Part shown: positions 14,964-23,784 of the stretch, piece by piece
How positions within the stretch are numbered: position 1 is the first letter of the stretch
Layout: each line of letters begins with the position of its first letter
NCBI RefSeq assembly: GCF_028435365.1
Contig: NZ_JAGTJJ010000006.1
Span: 62,001 to 126,000, forward strand
DNA: 64,000 bases
Source of the DNA: Polyangium jinanense
GTDB taxonomy: Bacteria; Myxococcota; Polyangia; Polyangiales; Polyangiaceae
Direction: 5' to 3'
Program-made: the position numbers and the translations under genes
Notes under the pieces: generated by a model
Seen by the model: the letters and a program-made list of their open reading frames with translations, nothing else
The model's database searches: none
What the model was told of the DNA's origin: nothing

Positions 14964-17900
14964 TCAGGGGGCGCGGCGAAGGTCGGCCCGCCGATCCATG
15001 AAGCGGCGCGGCAAGAGGGGGTTCGTCGCGATCGCCTTGTCGAGCCATTCCACGGCGAGCCGCGTGTCTTCGGCGCGGGCGCGCTGGGCGAGGAGGACCC
15101 CCTTGGCGGCCATGGCGAGGGCCCATTTCGGGTTGTGCCGGAGCGCCTCGTCGGCGGCGGCAAGGCCCTCCGCGAGGCGTTTTTCACGCGACGCATCGTC
15201 CACGGTACGGCTTTCGGCGCGGAGCGCGAGGAGCTCGGCGAGCGCGGCGTGGAGCGGGGCGTGGCGGGTATTGATGCGCAATCCCTCGCGGAGGACACGC
15301 TCGGCCTCGTCGAGCAAAACCGAGGCGTCCTCGCCGCGAAGCGCCGCGCGCCGGGCCATGGCCATCGTGAGCAGGCCGAGCTCGAGGCGAATGGCGGGTT
15401 CCCGCGCGTCGAGCTGCGCGGCGCGGCGGAGCTCGGCGCGGGCATCGTCGAGAGCTTTTTGCGGATCGGCGTTCGTGCGGAGGAGGTAGAGCGCGCGCAC
15501 GTGCTTCGCAGCGCCCATGCCGAAATGGGTGTCGGCCTCGTCCCTGTTGAGATCGAGCGAGGCCTGAAAGCTCGCCTCGACACGATCGAGCGTCGCGATG
15601 GGATCCGCGCCTGTCGCCTCCTCGTATTGCGCGGCGACGAGCTCGGCCCAGCCGCGGTTGTTCAGCATGGGGAGCCATTTCGGGTTGATCTCCGCGCCGC
15701 GCGCGCAAGCCTCGACGGCGCGCTCCACGGACGGGCGCGGATCCTGGCCGATCGAGAGCTCGTAGCTCGCGCGGATGGAAAGCACGAATGCCGTGTTGGA
15801 ATAGGACCCGATGTACGTCGAATCCTCCTTCGCGGCGCGCAGGAATCTCTCCACGGCACGATCGATGGAAGGCCTCGGATCGATGCCTCGGTCCCTCTCG
15901 TGGTCGGCCCTCACGAGCAACGCGAAACCGGCGTCGTTCCATGCCCACACGAGCGTCGGCTCGATACGCGTCGCCTCGTCGAAGCTCTTCATGGCGCGCT
16001 CGAGGGAAGGAATGGGATCGAGCCCGATCTTGCGCTCGTGCTGCGCGATGTACGTATAGGCATTGCCCACGCCGTCGTCGGAGATCGCGTCCTCGGGCGA
16101 GAGCCGCTTCGCGGAGAGCCAGATGTCGATCCCAGACTCCAGCGTGGGGCGCGGATCTTCCCCGCGGCGAAGCTCGGTATTGCCGACGTGGAAATGAGCG
16201 CGCCCCTTCTTCCGGAGCGCGCTGACGCTCCTCGGATTCGACGCGAGTGCCGCATCGCAGGCCGCCAGCGCTGCCTCGAACGAGGCGCGGTGCGAGCGCC
16301 CCTCCCAGATGTCGAGGAGGAGCCATTGGTTCCACGCTTCGGCGAGCGCCTCGTGGACGACCGCGTCGCTGCGGGCCATGGCCGACGCCGCCTGATATGC
16401 ATCGATCGCCATGGCAAACAGGCGACGCCCGTCCTCCTGGCGTCCGCTCTCGCTCGCCGTGATGCCGGCCTCGAATCGCGCGTCCCCTTCGAGCTTCTTC
16501 GCCTCGTAAAGCCAGGGCGACTCTTCCGCCGCGAGCCGCGCCTGCGCCGCGGCGTCGTCATAACGCTTCTCGTAAAGCGCGACGAGCCCCTCGATGTAGG
16601 CCCTCGATTCGACCTCGGTCCCGCCGCTCTCGCGGAGATGTCGCAACGCGGGATCGCGGAAGCTCGCCTCGGCCCTCCGGATCGCAGCCTCACGCGCCGC
16701 CCCGTCCTCGATGCGACGCGCGCCGTCGAGCTCCTCCTGATAACGCCCGCCGAGCGCAAGCCCGAGCGCATAATGCACCTCAGGCTTCGTGTATCCGGCG
16801 CCGAACGCCCGTTCGAGTTGCTTTCGCGCCGTCTCGTACTCGTGCAGCGCGAGGTGCCCGCGGCCGAGCGCGTAATGGCCCGGGCCCTCGCCGACGCGCC
16901 CGGCCGCCGCCATCCTGCGCTCGATTTCGGCGAGCCGCGCCCGCACGACGCGGTGCTCGCGCTCGATGTCGTGCGCGGGAAAACCATATGCGCTCCGAAG
17001 AAAGAGCTCGACGTACTTCACGTCTTCGCCGAGCTCCCGCGCGAGCCTCGCCCGCTCCGACGCATGCCGCGCGGCGTTCACCCACATGCCCCCGAGGACG
17101 AGCGCGACCGAGAGGCCAATGCCCGCGACGAGGACCACGGCCCGGTTTTTCCGGGCCTTCGCCCAGAGGACATACGTGACGGAGGCCCGCTTCGCCTGGA
17201 TCGGCTCGCCGTCGAGGAAACGCTGCAAATCGTCCCCGAGCGCCCGCGCGGATTCGTACCGGCGCGAAGGATCCCGCTGCAGGCACGTCATCACGATCGT
17301 CTCGAGCTCGGTCGGCACGCCCCGCCGGATGCTCCCGAGCCCCGGCGCGTCCTCGAGGATCACCTTCGTCAGAATCGACATCGCGTTTGCTCCGACAAAC
17401 GGTGTCCGACCCGCGATGAGCTCGTAAAGCGTGGCGCCCAGGCTGTAGACGTCCGTGCGCCGATCGAGCAGCGTCGTGTTTCCCTCGGCCTGCTCGGGGG
17501 ACATGTAGGACGGCGTGCCCACGATGGCGTTGTTGAGCGTCTCCCCGCTGCTGCTCGACACCTCGCGGGCGAGGCCGAAATCGACGACGTAGGGCTTGAA
17601 CGAACCGTCCTCGGCCGTCGTCACCATGATGTTGCCGGGCTTGACGTCGCGATGGGCGAGGCCGAGCCGATGCGCCTCGTGCAACGCCGCGGCGACCTCG
17701 CGAATGACCTTCACCTTCTGCTCGAGCGTCATCTCGGGGTGCGCGCGATCGAGGGGCACGCCGTCGATGAGCTCCATCGCGATGTACGGCTCGCCGTCGG
17801 CCTCGCCGACCTCGTACACGCGACAAACGTTGTCGTGCTGCACGCGCGCCTGCGCCCGCGCCTCCGCCAGAAAACGCCGCGTGTCGTCGGGGTCGTCACT

Positions 17901-18125
17901 CTTCAGGAGCTTCAGCGCGACCGCGCGGCCGAGGCGCGGATCCCAGCCGCGGAACACGGTGCCCATCGCGCCTTCGCCGATGAGGCGGAGCTCCTCGTAT
18001 CGCTCCCGCAGCGCAGCGGGTGGGACGCGGTCCTCGCCGCTACCGCCGGCGCCGAGACGCGTGTGGCTCTTCGCCGCACGCGCGTCGAGCGTGTCCGCCA
18101 TCTCGTCGCTGCGCGCGCCATTCAT
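14964..18125 (-). CDS. Serine/threonine protein kinase with large TPR region
   Basis: From the ATG at 18125 the protein has 1,053 residues (an ATG at 18170 would add 15). The Hanks-type kinase domain spans about 43-305: glycine loop GEGAMGTVF, lysine in VALKLL, catalytic HRDVKPGN with D160, and DFGLA. One transmembrane helix lies at about 342-362. The rest, some 680 residues, is helical and TPR-like, with many repeats of the type RPSxERAVE and ALxxNP. Such kinase-TPR proteins are frequent in myxobacteria and act in signalling; the substrate is unknown. All catalytic residues are present, so it should be active. It lies alone between a lipoprotein gene with a terminator hairpin upstream and the convergent flavoprotein gene. 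Confidence 0.92.
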   Translation of the reverse strand: MNGARSDEMADTLDARAAKSHTRLGAGGSGEDRVPPAALRERYEELRLIGEGAMGTVFRGWDPRLGRAVALKLLKSDDPDDTRRFLAEARAQARVQHDNVCRVYEVGEADGEPYIAMELIDGVPLDRAHPEMTLEQKVKVIREVAAALHEAHRLGLAHRDVKPGNIMVTTAEDGSFKPYVVDFGLAREVSSSSGETLNNAIVGTPSYMSPEQAEGNTTLLDRRTDVYSLGATLYELIAGRTPFVGANAMSILTKVILEDAPGLGSIRRGVPTELETIVMTCLQRDPSRRYESARALGDDLQRFLDGEPIQAKRASVTYVLWAKARKNRAVVLVAGIGLSVALVLGGMWVNAARHASERARLARELGEDVKYVELFLRSAYGFPAHDIEREHRVVRARLAEIERRMAAAGRVGEGPGHYALGRGHLALHEYETARKQLERAFGAGYTKPEVHYALGLALGGRYQEELDGARRIEDGAAREAAIRRAEASFRDPALRHLRESGGTEVESRAYIEGLVALYEKRYDDAAAQARLAAEESPWLYEAKKLEGDARFEAGITASESGRQEDGRRLFAMAIDAYQAASAMARSDAVVHEALAEAWNQWLLLDIWEGRSHRASFEAALAACDAALASNPRSVSALRKKGRAHFHVGNTELRRGEDPRPTLESGIDIWLSAKRLSPEDAISDDGVGNAYTYIAQHERKIGLDPIPSLERAMKSFDEATRIEPTLVWAWNDAGFALLVRADHERDRGIDPRPSIDRAVERFLRAAKEDSTYIGSYSNTAFVLSIRASYELSIGQDPRPSVERAVEACARGAEINPKWLPMLNNRGWAELVAAQYEEATGADPIATLDRVEASFQASLDLNRDEADTHFGMGAAKHVRALYLLRTNADPQKALDDARAELRRAAQLDAREPAIRLELGLLTMAMARRAALRGEDASVLLDEAERVLREGLRINTRHAPLHAALAELLALRAESRTVDDASREKRLAEGLAAADEALRHNPKWALAMAAKGVLLAQRARAEDTRLAVEWLDKAIATNPLLPRRFMDRRADLRRAP

Positions 18126-18191
18126 GCTTCGAAAAAAGTTACCACGGCCGCTCGCACGGCTGCCATGCACGTTGGCGGAGTCATTGCGTAA

Positions 18192-18221
18192 GCGAACGCC
18201 CGTCTCTGGTCGGGCGTTCGC
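18192..18221 (-). terminator. Hairpin downstream of the repeat-bearing lipoprotein gene
   Basis: A perfect 11-bp stem (GCGAACGCCCG paired with CGGGCGTTCGC) and an 8-base loop lie 15 bases after the stop of the lipoprotein gene at 18237 in its reading direction, before the kinase gene. There is no strong T-run. Confidence 0.5.
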
Positions 18222-18236
18222 CGCGGGAGAATGGAA

Positions 18237-19022
18237 TCACTGCCGATAAACGGTGATCACGTTATCGAACCCACCGCACGACTTCCAGCCGGCCGACGGG
18301 TCGGCGCCATCGACCGCGACGCAGTTGTCCGCGCAGGTTCCGTCTCCGGAAAATGGATTCGTGTATTGCTTCTGCCCGGACGAACCGATGCGACCCGCGA
18401 CCGGCGACGTCAGGGCGCCTGCGCTGTTGCAATAATGGAACTCCGGCGGGTCCTTGAAGATGTTGCCGAAGAACGCGCCCTCCTGCGTCGGATACGTCGG
18501 GCTCGTGTCCGGGCCGATGGTGGGGAACTCGGCCGCGTTTGCGACGAGGAAGATGGGGACGTGCGTGCCGGTCGTGTTGAGGTGTGCGCCGAGGCACGCG
18601 GTCATCCGCTCCTGGCAATCCGCGTCACAAGCGTCGTTCTCCCACTCCGGGGCGACGCCGAGCAGGCCTTCGAAGGTGTGGCTCGTGAGTGTCTCGTCGT
18701 TCTTCATGATCGTGCGGCCCGCCGGGAGCGCGCACTTGACGATGTACTCGACGGTGTTGCGGCCCTGCGCCGACGCCATCAACCCGACGCCATTCTGCAG
18801 GCCGTTGCTCGTCCCAAGGCCGTTGCTCGTCCCGAGGCCATTGCTCGTCCCGAGGCCGTTGCTCGTCCCGAGGCCATTCACGACCGCGAAGCCATTCGTG
18901 CTGCCGACCGCCTGCTCCGCCGCGGCGACATCGGCTTCGTCCCGGTCATCGCCCTCGTCACCGCCGCACCCAGTCCCCGCCACGAGGATCGCTGCATACC
19001 ATGCAATATGACCCAGCTTCAT
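18237..19022 (-). CDS. Putative lipoprotein with GLGTSN hexapeptide repeats, function unknown
   Basis: From the ATG at 19022 (preceded by GGAGA) the product has about 261 residues. It begins with a signal sequence ending in GTGC, a weak lipobox, followed by an acidic spacer (DEGDDRDEAD). Next come four tandem GLGTSN hexapeptides (residues about 50-75), then a globular Cys-containing region (CDADCQERMTACLGAH, FHYCNSAG, DGTCADNC, WKSCGG) in which paired cysteines suggest disulfides outside the cytoplasm. I do not recognise an enzymatic family. Myxobacterial genomes often encode exported proteins with NGL-rich repeats after the signal peptide. An upstream start at 19085 is possible but would remove the signal sequence from the N-terminus. 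Confidence 0.7.
   Translation of the reverse strand: MKLGHIAWYAAILVAGTGCGGDEGDDRDEADVAAAEQAVGSTNGFAVVNGLGTSNGLGTSNGLGTSNGLGTSNGLQNGVGLMASAQGRNTVEYIVKCALPAGRTIMKNDETLTSHTFEGLLGVAPEWENDACDADCQERMTACLGAHLNTTGTHVPIFLVANAAEFPTIGPDTSPTYPTQEGAFFGNIFKDPPEFHYCNSAGALTSPVAGRIGSSGQKQYTNPFSGDGTCADNCVAVDGADPSAGWKSCGGFDNVITVYRQ
18801..18872 (-). repeat. Four tandem 18-bp repeats encoding GLGTSN
   Basis: Units start at 18801, 18819, 18837 and 18855 and differ only at single bases (G/A at the fourth position, A/G near the end). They are in frame within the lipoprotein gene, and each encodes one hexapeptide, so copy-number change would keep the reading frame. Confidence 0.9.
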
Positions 19023-19286
19023 AAGCTTCTCCGGCGTTAGGGAGCAAAGAGCGCCACCATGTTTCAGGATAGCGAAAACCGGCAACTCTTGTCAATGGCG
19101 CATTAACGCTTTCCGCCGAAACAGGAGGATGAAACGAATCCAGTATGAGCGGTTCTCCACGTCGTGGGAACGGAATGGGAGCGGGCATACCGCACCGACG
19201 ACGCGCGCTCGGTCCGGCACTGTAGGGCCAGCGTTGAGGCCAGAAGGCTTTCCCTGACGCGCGCTGTCCTGACGGACCGCGCGCGC

Positions 19287-20738
19287 TTAGCCCCTCGGCA
19301 GAATCACTTTGACCGTGGTGCCTTCGCCCTTTTTCGTGTCGACGACGACGCGGCCACCATGCTGATCGACGATTTTGCGGACAATGGCAAGCCCAAGCCC
19401 GGTCCCCGCGGCCTTTGTCGTGAAAAACGGGTCGAAGATCTCGGCGAGGATATTGGGGTCGACGCCCGGCCCGGTGTCGCCGATGGAGAGCCACGCCTCG
19501 CGCTCGTCCGCGCCCACCCGCGCCCGCAGGGCGCCGCCTTGGGGCATCACGTCGAGCGCGTTGACCACGAGGTTCAAGACGACCTGCTTGAGTTTCTCCA
19601 CGTCGCCGAGCGCGACGACGCCCGCCGCGAGCTCACGCACGAGCTCGAGCCCATGCGCGGCGATGGCCTCGGCCTCGAGGTCGAGGACCTCGTCGACGAC
19701 ACGGCCGAGATCCAGCGGCTCGCGCTGCGGCGCCCGCGGCCGCGCGAGCTCCAGGAAGTCCGTGAGCAACCGTTCGAGGCGTTTGATCTCGCTCTCCACG
19801 ATGCGCACACGCGCCCGCATCGGATCCCGCGCGGCCGGTGCTTCGAGCCGCTCGATGCCCCGCGCGAGCAGGTGGAGCTCGAGCACGGCGGCGTTCAGCG
19901 GGTTTCGGATCTCATGCGCGAGCCCGAGCGCGAGCGGCGCCATCGCGTTCAAGGCCTCCGCGTCGGCCGCGCGTCGTTCGAGCGCGCGCCGCTCGGTCAC
20001 GTCGATCCCGATGCCGTAGACGAGCTCGATCCGCTTGCCCGATCCGCGGACGGGGCTCAGGTGCCAGCGAACGCGCCGGATCGCGCCCATGGCGTCGCGC
20101 ACGCCGACCTCGATCTCGTTCGCACCGCCGCCATCGCGGACGGCGACGAACGCCTGGCAGAACTTCTTTCGCGCGTCCTCGTCGATGATGTTGTCCGGCA
20201 AGGCGCCGCCGAGCGCGGCCTCGGTGGAGACGCCGGTCATGGCCGCGAGGCGCGGGTTCCAGAGGGTGACGTCGCCCGAGGCGTCGAGGCCGACGATGAG
20301 GACGTCCGCCGCGTCGACGATGGCGCGGTAGCGGCGCTCGAACTCCTCGCGCTCGCGCTTCAGGGCGATCTTTTCGAGGGCCTGCGCGACGGTGGAGATG
20401 AGCTCGGCGGGGCGGAAGTTCTTCAGGATGAACGCGAAGGCGCCGGCGCGGAGGGCGGCGATGGCCGTGTTGACCGTGGCGTTGCCGGTGACGAGGACGA
20501 TCTCGCCGTGGGGGCAGGCCTCGCGCAGGGGGCCGATGAGGTCGACGCCGCTGCCGTCGGGAAGCTTGACGTCGACGACGGCGACCTCGAACCCGTCCTT
20601 CTGGGCCCGTCCGAGCGCTTCGGCGCCGGTTTCGGCGAGCGAGACCTCGACGTCGAGGTCCGGATCCCCCGAGAGGACGTCCCGGAGGTTCTTCGCGAGG
20701 CTTTGGTTGTCGTCGACGATGAGGATCCGTGCCGCCAA
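19287..20738 (-). CDS. Hybrid signalling protein: receiver - PAS - histidine kinase
   Basis: The 483-residue protein has an N-terminal receiver domain (about 1-120; acidic pair DD at 9-10, phospho-acceptor D56 in VVDVKLPDG), a PAS domain (about 130-250), a HisKA domain with H275 in LAHEIRNPLN, and a HATPase domain with N-box VNALDVMP, IGDTGPG and FFTTKAAGTGLGLAIV. All catalytic motifs are present. No membrane segment is visible, so it is probably cytoplasmic. The receiver at the front suggests it is itself controlled by an upstream kinase. I prefer the TTG at 20738: GGAGGAG sits 5-11 bases before it and the receiver fold starts immediately. The ATG at 20771 would leave only 21 bases to obgE and add 11 non-conserved residues. 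It is divergent from obgE. Confidence 0.9.
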   Translation of the reverse strand: MAARILIVDDNQSLAKNLRDVLSGDPDLDVEVSLAETGAEALGRAQKDGFEVAVVDVKLPDGSGVDLIGPLREACPHGEIVLVTGNATVNTAIAALRAGAFAFILKNFRPAELISTVAQALEKIALKREREEFERRYRAIVDAADVLIVGLDASGDVTLWNPRLAAMTGVSTEAALGGALPDNIIDEDARKKFCQAFVAVRDGGGANEIEVGVRDAMGAIRRVRWHLSPVRGSGKRIELVYGIGIDVTERRALERRAADAEALNAMAPLALGLAHEIRNPLNAAVLELHLLARGIERLEAPAARDPMRARVRIVESEIKRLERLLTDFLELARPRAPQREPLDLGRVVDEVLDLEAEAIAAHGLELVRELAAGVVALGDVEKLKQVVLNLVVNALDVMPQGGALRARVGADEREAWLSIGDTGPGVDPNILAEIFDPFFTTKAAGTGLGLAIVRKIVDQHGGRVVVDTKKGEGTTVKVILPRG

Positions 20739-20792
20739 TTTCCTCTCCTCCGCTGCCCGTATCCCTATCATTGTGGTAGAAGCCGCGCCGCC

Positions 20793-21821
20793 ATGCGGTT
20801 CGTCGACGAGTGTAGGGTCAAGGTGGTAGCAGGCAGCGGCGGCAACGGGTCCGTTGCCTTCCGCCGGGAGAAGTACGTGCCCTTCGGGGGCCCCTCGGGC
20901 GGCGACGGCGGCCGCGGAGGCGACGTCGTGCTCGTCGGCGACGAAGGGATGAGCACGCTGCTCGACTTCGTCTACGCGCGGACGATCGAGGCGGAGCGGG
21001 GCGAGCACGGTCAAGGTTCGGACTGCCATGGGCGCGGGGGCGCGGACCGCGTGGAGCGTGTGCCGCTCGGTACGCAGATCTACGACGCCGAGACGGGCGA
21101 GCTCGTCTCGGACGTGACGGCGCATGAGCAGCGTGTGGTCGTGGCGCGCGGGGGCAAGGGGGGTCGGGGCAACATCCACTTCAAGAGCGCGGAGGAGCGA
21201 GCTCCACGGCGCGCGGAGAAGGGAGACCCGGGCGAGGAGCGAGAGCTTCGCTTGGAGCTCAAAGTGCTGGCGGACGTGGGGCTCGTAGGCTTTCCGAACG
21301 CAGGCAAGAGCACGTTCGTCGCGTCGGTGTCGAAGGCGCGGCCGAAGGTCGCGGACTACCCGTTCACGACGCTGACGCCGACGCTCGGGGTCGTGGAGAT
21401 CGGCGGCGGGAGGCGGTCGGGCGGCACGCATTTCGTGATCGCGGACATCCCGGGCCTCGTGCCGGGCGCGAGCGAAGGCGTGGGGCTCGGGACGCGATTC
21501 CTGAAGCACCTCGAGCGGACGGGGGCGCTCTTGCACCTCGTGACGATCGATCCGGGCGAGGGGCGGGATCCGCTCAAGGATTACCGGGCGATCCGGAAGG
21601 AAATCGCGAAATACAGCGAGGCGCTCGCGGCGCGGCCGGAGATCGTGGCGCTCTCGAAGGCGGACCTGCCCGAGGTGAAAGAGGCGTACCCGGCGATCCG
21701 GAAGCGCTTCAAGCGGGCGAAGATCGACCTGCACCTCGTGAGCGCGGCGACGGGGGAAGGGATGCCGGAGCTGATTGCGGCCTTGTGGCAGATGGTGAGC
21801 GAGGGGCGGCGCTCCGCCTGA
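20793..21821 (+). CDS. obgE: GTPase Obg/CgtA
   Basis: The 342-residue protein has the glycine-rich Obg fold at the N-terminus (about 1-155; GSGGNGSVAFRREK, GGPSGGDGGRGGDV) followed by the GTPase domain: P-loop GFPNAGKST, switch II DIPGLVPGASEG, and SKADLPE in place of NKxD, as usual in Obg proteins. Obg binds the 50S ribosomal subunit and takes part in ribosome maturation and growth control. No C-terminal OCT extension is present, which is normal for many lineages. The ATG at 20793 starts the conserved MRFVDE N-terminus. The usual neighbours rplU and rpmA are not seen upstream; instead the histidine kinase gene diverges from it. Confidence 0.96.
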   Translation: MRFVDECRVKVVAGSGGNGSVAFRREKYVPFGGPSGGDGGRGGDVVLVGDEGMSTLLDFVYARTIEAERGEHGQGSDCHGRGGADRVERVPLGTQIYDAETGELVSDVTAHEQRVVVARGGKGGRGNIHFKSAEERAPRRAEKGDPGEERELRLELKVLADVGLVGFPNAGKSTFVASVSKARPKVADYPFTTLTPTLGVVEIGGGRRSGGTHFVIADIPGLVPGASEGVGLGTRFLKHLERTGALLHLVTIDPGEGRDPLKDYRAIRKEIAKYSEALAARPEIVALSKADLPEVKEAYPAIRKRFKRAKIDLHLVSAATGEGMPELIAALWQMVSEGRRSA

Positions 21822-21864
21822 ACGAGCGGCGCGTTTTTCGGACCATCACATTGAGCCGTGCCCC

Positions 21865-23109
21865 TCACCCACCCACGACACGACGCCCCCGCACGTACGT
21901 CTCCCGGACGGGCGTCGTGTCGCTGCTGAAGACGATCCGCGAGAGCACGTCGTTTCGCTCCTGCACATAGGCCGGGAGCTCGATCACGCAGAAATCCGCG
22001 TCCTTGCCGGCCTCGAGGCTGCCGGTCTCGGGCGCGATCCCGAGCGCCTCGGCGCCGCCGAGCGTGCCCAAGCGGAAGAGCTCCTCCGGGGTGATCGGAT
22101 CGCCGATGCACATCGCATTGTCGTACGTGGAGGACATGATGCGCCGCAGGTCGAAGGTGCGACCCGCAGCGACATCCGTGCCGAGGGCGACGGGAATCGA
22201 GCGGGTGCGCGCCTCGTCGAGGCGCATGCGGCCGCTGCCGAGGAAGAAGTTCGAATCGGGGCAATGCGCGATGCGCGCGCCACGCGCCCGGACCCGATCC
22301 CATTCGTCCGGCGAGAGGTGAATGGCGTGCGCGAGGAGCGTGCGCTCGCCGAGCAGGCCGGTGCGGTCGTAAATGTCGAGGTAATCGGTGGCGAACGGGT
22401 GCACGGCGAGCGCCGCCCGGCACTCGTCGGGGTTTTCCGAGACGTGCGTCTGGACGAACAGGCTGTGATCCCGGGCGAGCCGGCTCGCGCCTTCGAGCAA
22501 GGCGCGCGAGCAGGTGGGCGCGAAGCGCGGGGTGATCACGAAGGAGAGGCGGCCTCGATCGTAGCCGTGGTAGGCCTGGACGAGCTCGGCGCAGGCGGCG
22601 AGCGCGCGATCCGCATCGACGCGAAGGGGTTCGGGGCAATGCTGATCCATGAGGGTCAAGCCCGCGAAGGCGCGATGGCCGCTCCGCGCGAGGGCCTCGA
22701 AGAGGACACGCGTGGCCGCAGGGTTCGAGCTCGAATAAAGGACGGCCGTGGTGGTGCCGGCCGCCGCGAGGCGATGCGTGAGCTCGGCGGCGACGGCGGA
22801 GGCATGGCGCTCGTCGAGGAAGCGCGCTTCCTCGGGGAAAACGGTGCGCTCGAGCCAAGGCAAGAGTGGGCCCGTGGCGCTGCCGATGACGCGGGTCTGC
22901 GGGTAATGCAGGTGCGCGTCGACAAACCCGGGCACGAGGAGGAAAGGACGAACGTCACGCACGAGGGTGCCATTCGGCGCGCCCGCCCAGGGCTCGACGG
23001 CCTCGATGCGACCGTCTTCGCCGATCACGAGGACGCCGTCTTCGAGGAACCGGAGGCCCTCGCCGCCCGAACACGCGGTCATGATCCTGCCGCGAAATGC
23101 ACGCTTCAT
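21865..23109 (-). CDS. guaD: Guanine deaminase (amidohydrolase superfamily)
   Basis: The 414-residue metal-dependent hydrolase has the guanine deaminase signatures: PGFVDAHLHYPQ with metal ligands H66 and H68, THVSENPDE, HCPDSNFFLGSG and GTDVAAGRTFD. It hydrolyses guanine to xanthine and ammonia in purine catabolism, in the cytoplasm. Length and motif order agree with bacterial GuaD. The ATG at 23109 follows a GAGAGGGGG purine stretch. It is the last gene of a long leftward run, 45 bases after the SH3-like gene, and converges with obgE. Related 8-oxoguanine deaminases share these motifs, so the exact purine substrate is likely but not certain. Confidence 0.87.
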   Translation of the reverse strand: MKRAFRGRIMTACSGGEGLRFLEDGVLVIGEDGRIEAVEPWAGAPNGTLVRDVRPFLLVPGFVDAHLHYPQTRVIGSATGPLLPWLERTVFPEEARFLDERHASAVAAELTHRLAAAGTTTAVLYSSSNPAATRVLFEALARSGHRAFAGLTLMDQHCPEPLRVDADRALAACAELVQAYHGYDRGRLSFVITPRFAPTCSRALLEGASRLARDHSLFVQTHVSENPDECRAALAVHPFATDYLDIYDRTGLLGERTLLAHAIHLSPDEWDRVRARGARIAHCPDSNFFLGSGRMRLDEARTRSIPVALGTDVAAGRTFDLRRIMSSTYDNAMCIGDPITPEELFRLGTLGGAEALGIAPETGSLEAGKDADFCVIELPAYVQERNDVLSRIVFSSDTTPVRETYVRGRRVVGG

Positions 23110-23154
23110 GATCGCCCCCCTCTCGCGCCGCACGTCATGGAAAGCTGAGAATCG

Positions 23155-23739
23155 TCAACGAATCGCAAGCTGACTCCTCTGCATCCACCCCATGAGCACA
23201 CCCTCGGCGCCGGTTTGCAAGACGAGAACCCACTCGCCCTGCTCCCGGACGACGAAGACCGAATCCCCGACGTTCACCTCCCCCGTCGGATCGGCGTCCT
23301 CCGCGGCCGAGAGGCGCAAGGTCGCCTTGCGACGCACGACGGCAGGCCGCATGCGGCCGCGCGGCGCGCCCTCGTCGGGCTGCTCCGCGGAATCCGAAGA
23401 CCGGGCCGAGGCGCGTGGTCCGTCGCGGAGAGGGTCGAAGCGCGGGCCGAGGAGCGGGTCGCTACCCTGATCGTCGTCGTCCGCGTCCTCCTCGGCGAGC
23501 CCGGCCCCGATCGGGTGCGGCTCGGTCGCGGGTCCTCCCAAAGGCGCGCGGAGCATGCCCGAAGGGCCAAACGGCGCGAGGCCGGCGGCGCGGAAAAGCG
23601 CAGGCGTCGCGGAGACGGCGACGAAGCAAGCGGTCGCGACGAGGAGGAGCGTGGTGAGCGTGTCGATCCAGCGCCCCGGGCGCGGCGCGGGAGCACGGCC
23701 TTCGGGGGAAGGAGGCGGGGGCGCGGAGGAGGTCGTCAC
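23155..23739 (-). CDS. Membrane-anchored protein with C-terminal SH3-like domain
   Basis: A 194-residue protein with a short proline-rich cytoplasmic N-terminus, one transmembrane helix at about 27-50 (LTTLLLVATACFVAVSATPA), an acidic, disordered middle (EEDADDDDQ) and a C-terminal bacterial-SH3-like region of about 60 residues (ATLRLSAAEDADP, VNVGDSVFVVREQGEWVLV, GWMQRSQL). SH3b domains often bind peptidoglycan or peptides in the envelope. Its enzymatic role, if any, is not evident. It lies between the SUMF1-domain gene and guaD with short gaps and is probably cotranscribed with the upstream envelope genes. Confidence 0.75.
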   Translation of the reverse strand: MTTSSAPPPPSPEGRAPAPRPGRWIDTLTTLLLVATACFVAVSATPALFRAAGLAPFGPSGMLRAPLGGPATEPHPIGAGLAEEDADDDDQGSDPLLGPRFDPLRDGPRASARSSDSAEQPDEGAPRGRMRPAVVRRKATLRLSAAEDADPTGEVNVGDSVFVVREQGEWVLVLQTGAEGVLMGWMQRSQLAIR

Positions 23740-23784
23740 GAGGTCGAGGATAAGCCAGGGCGGGCGGCGCGGCAGGTCCCGCGG

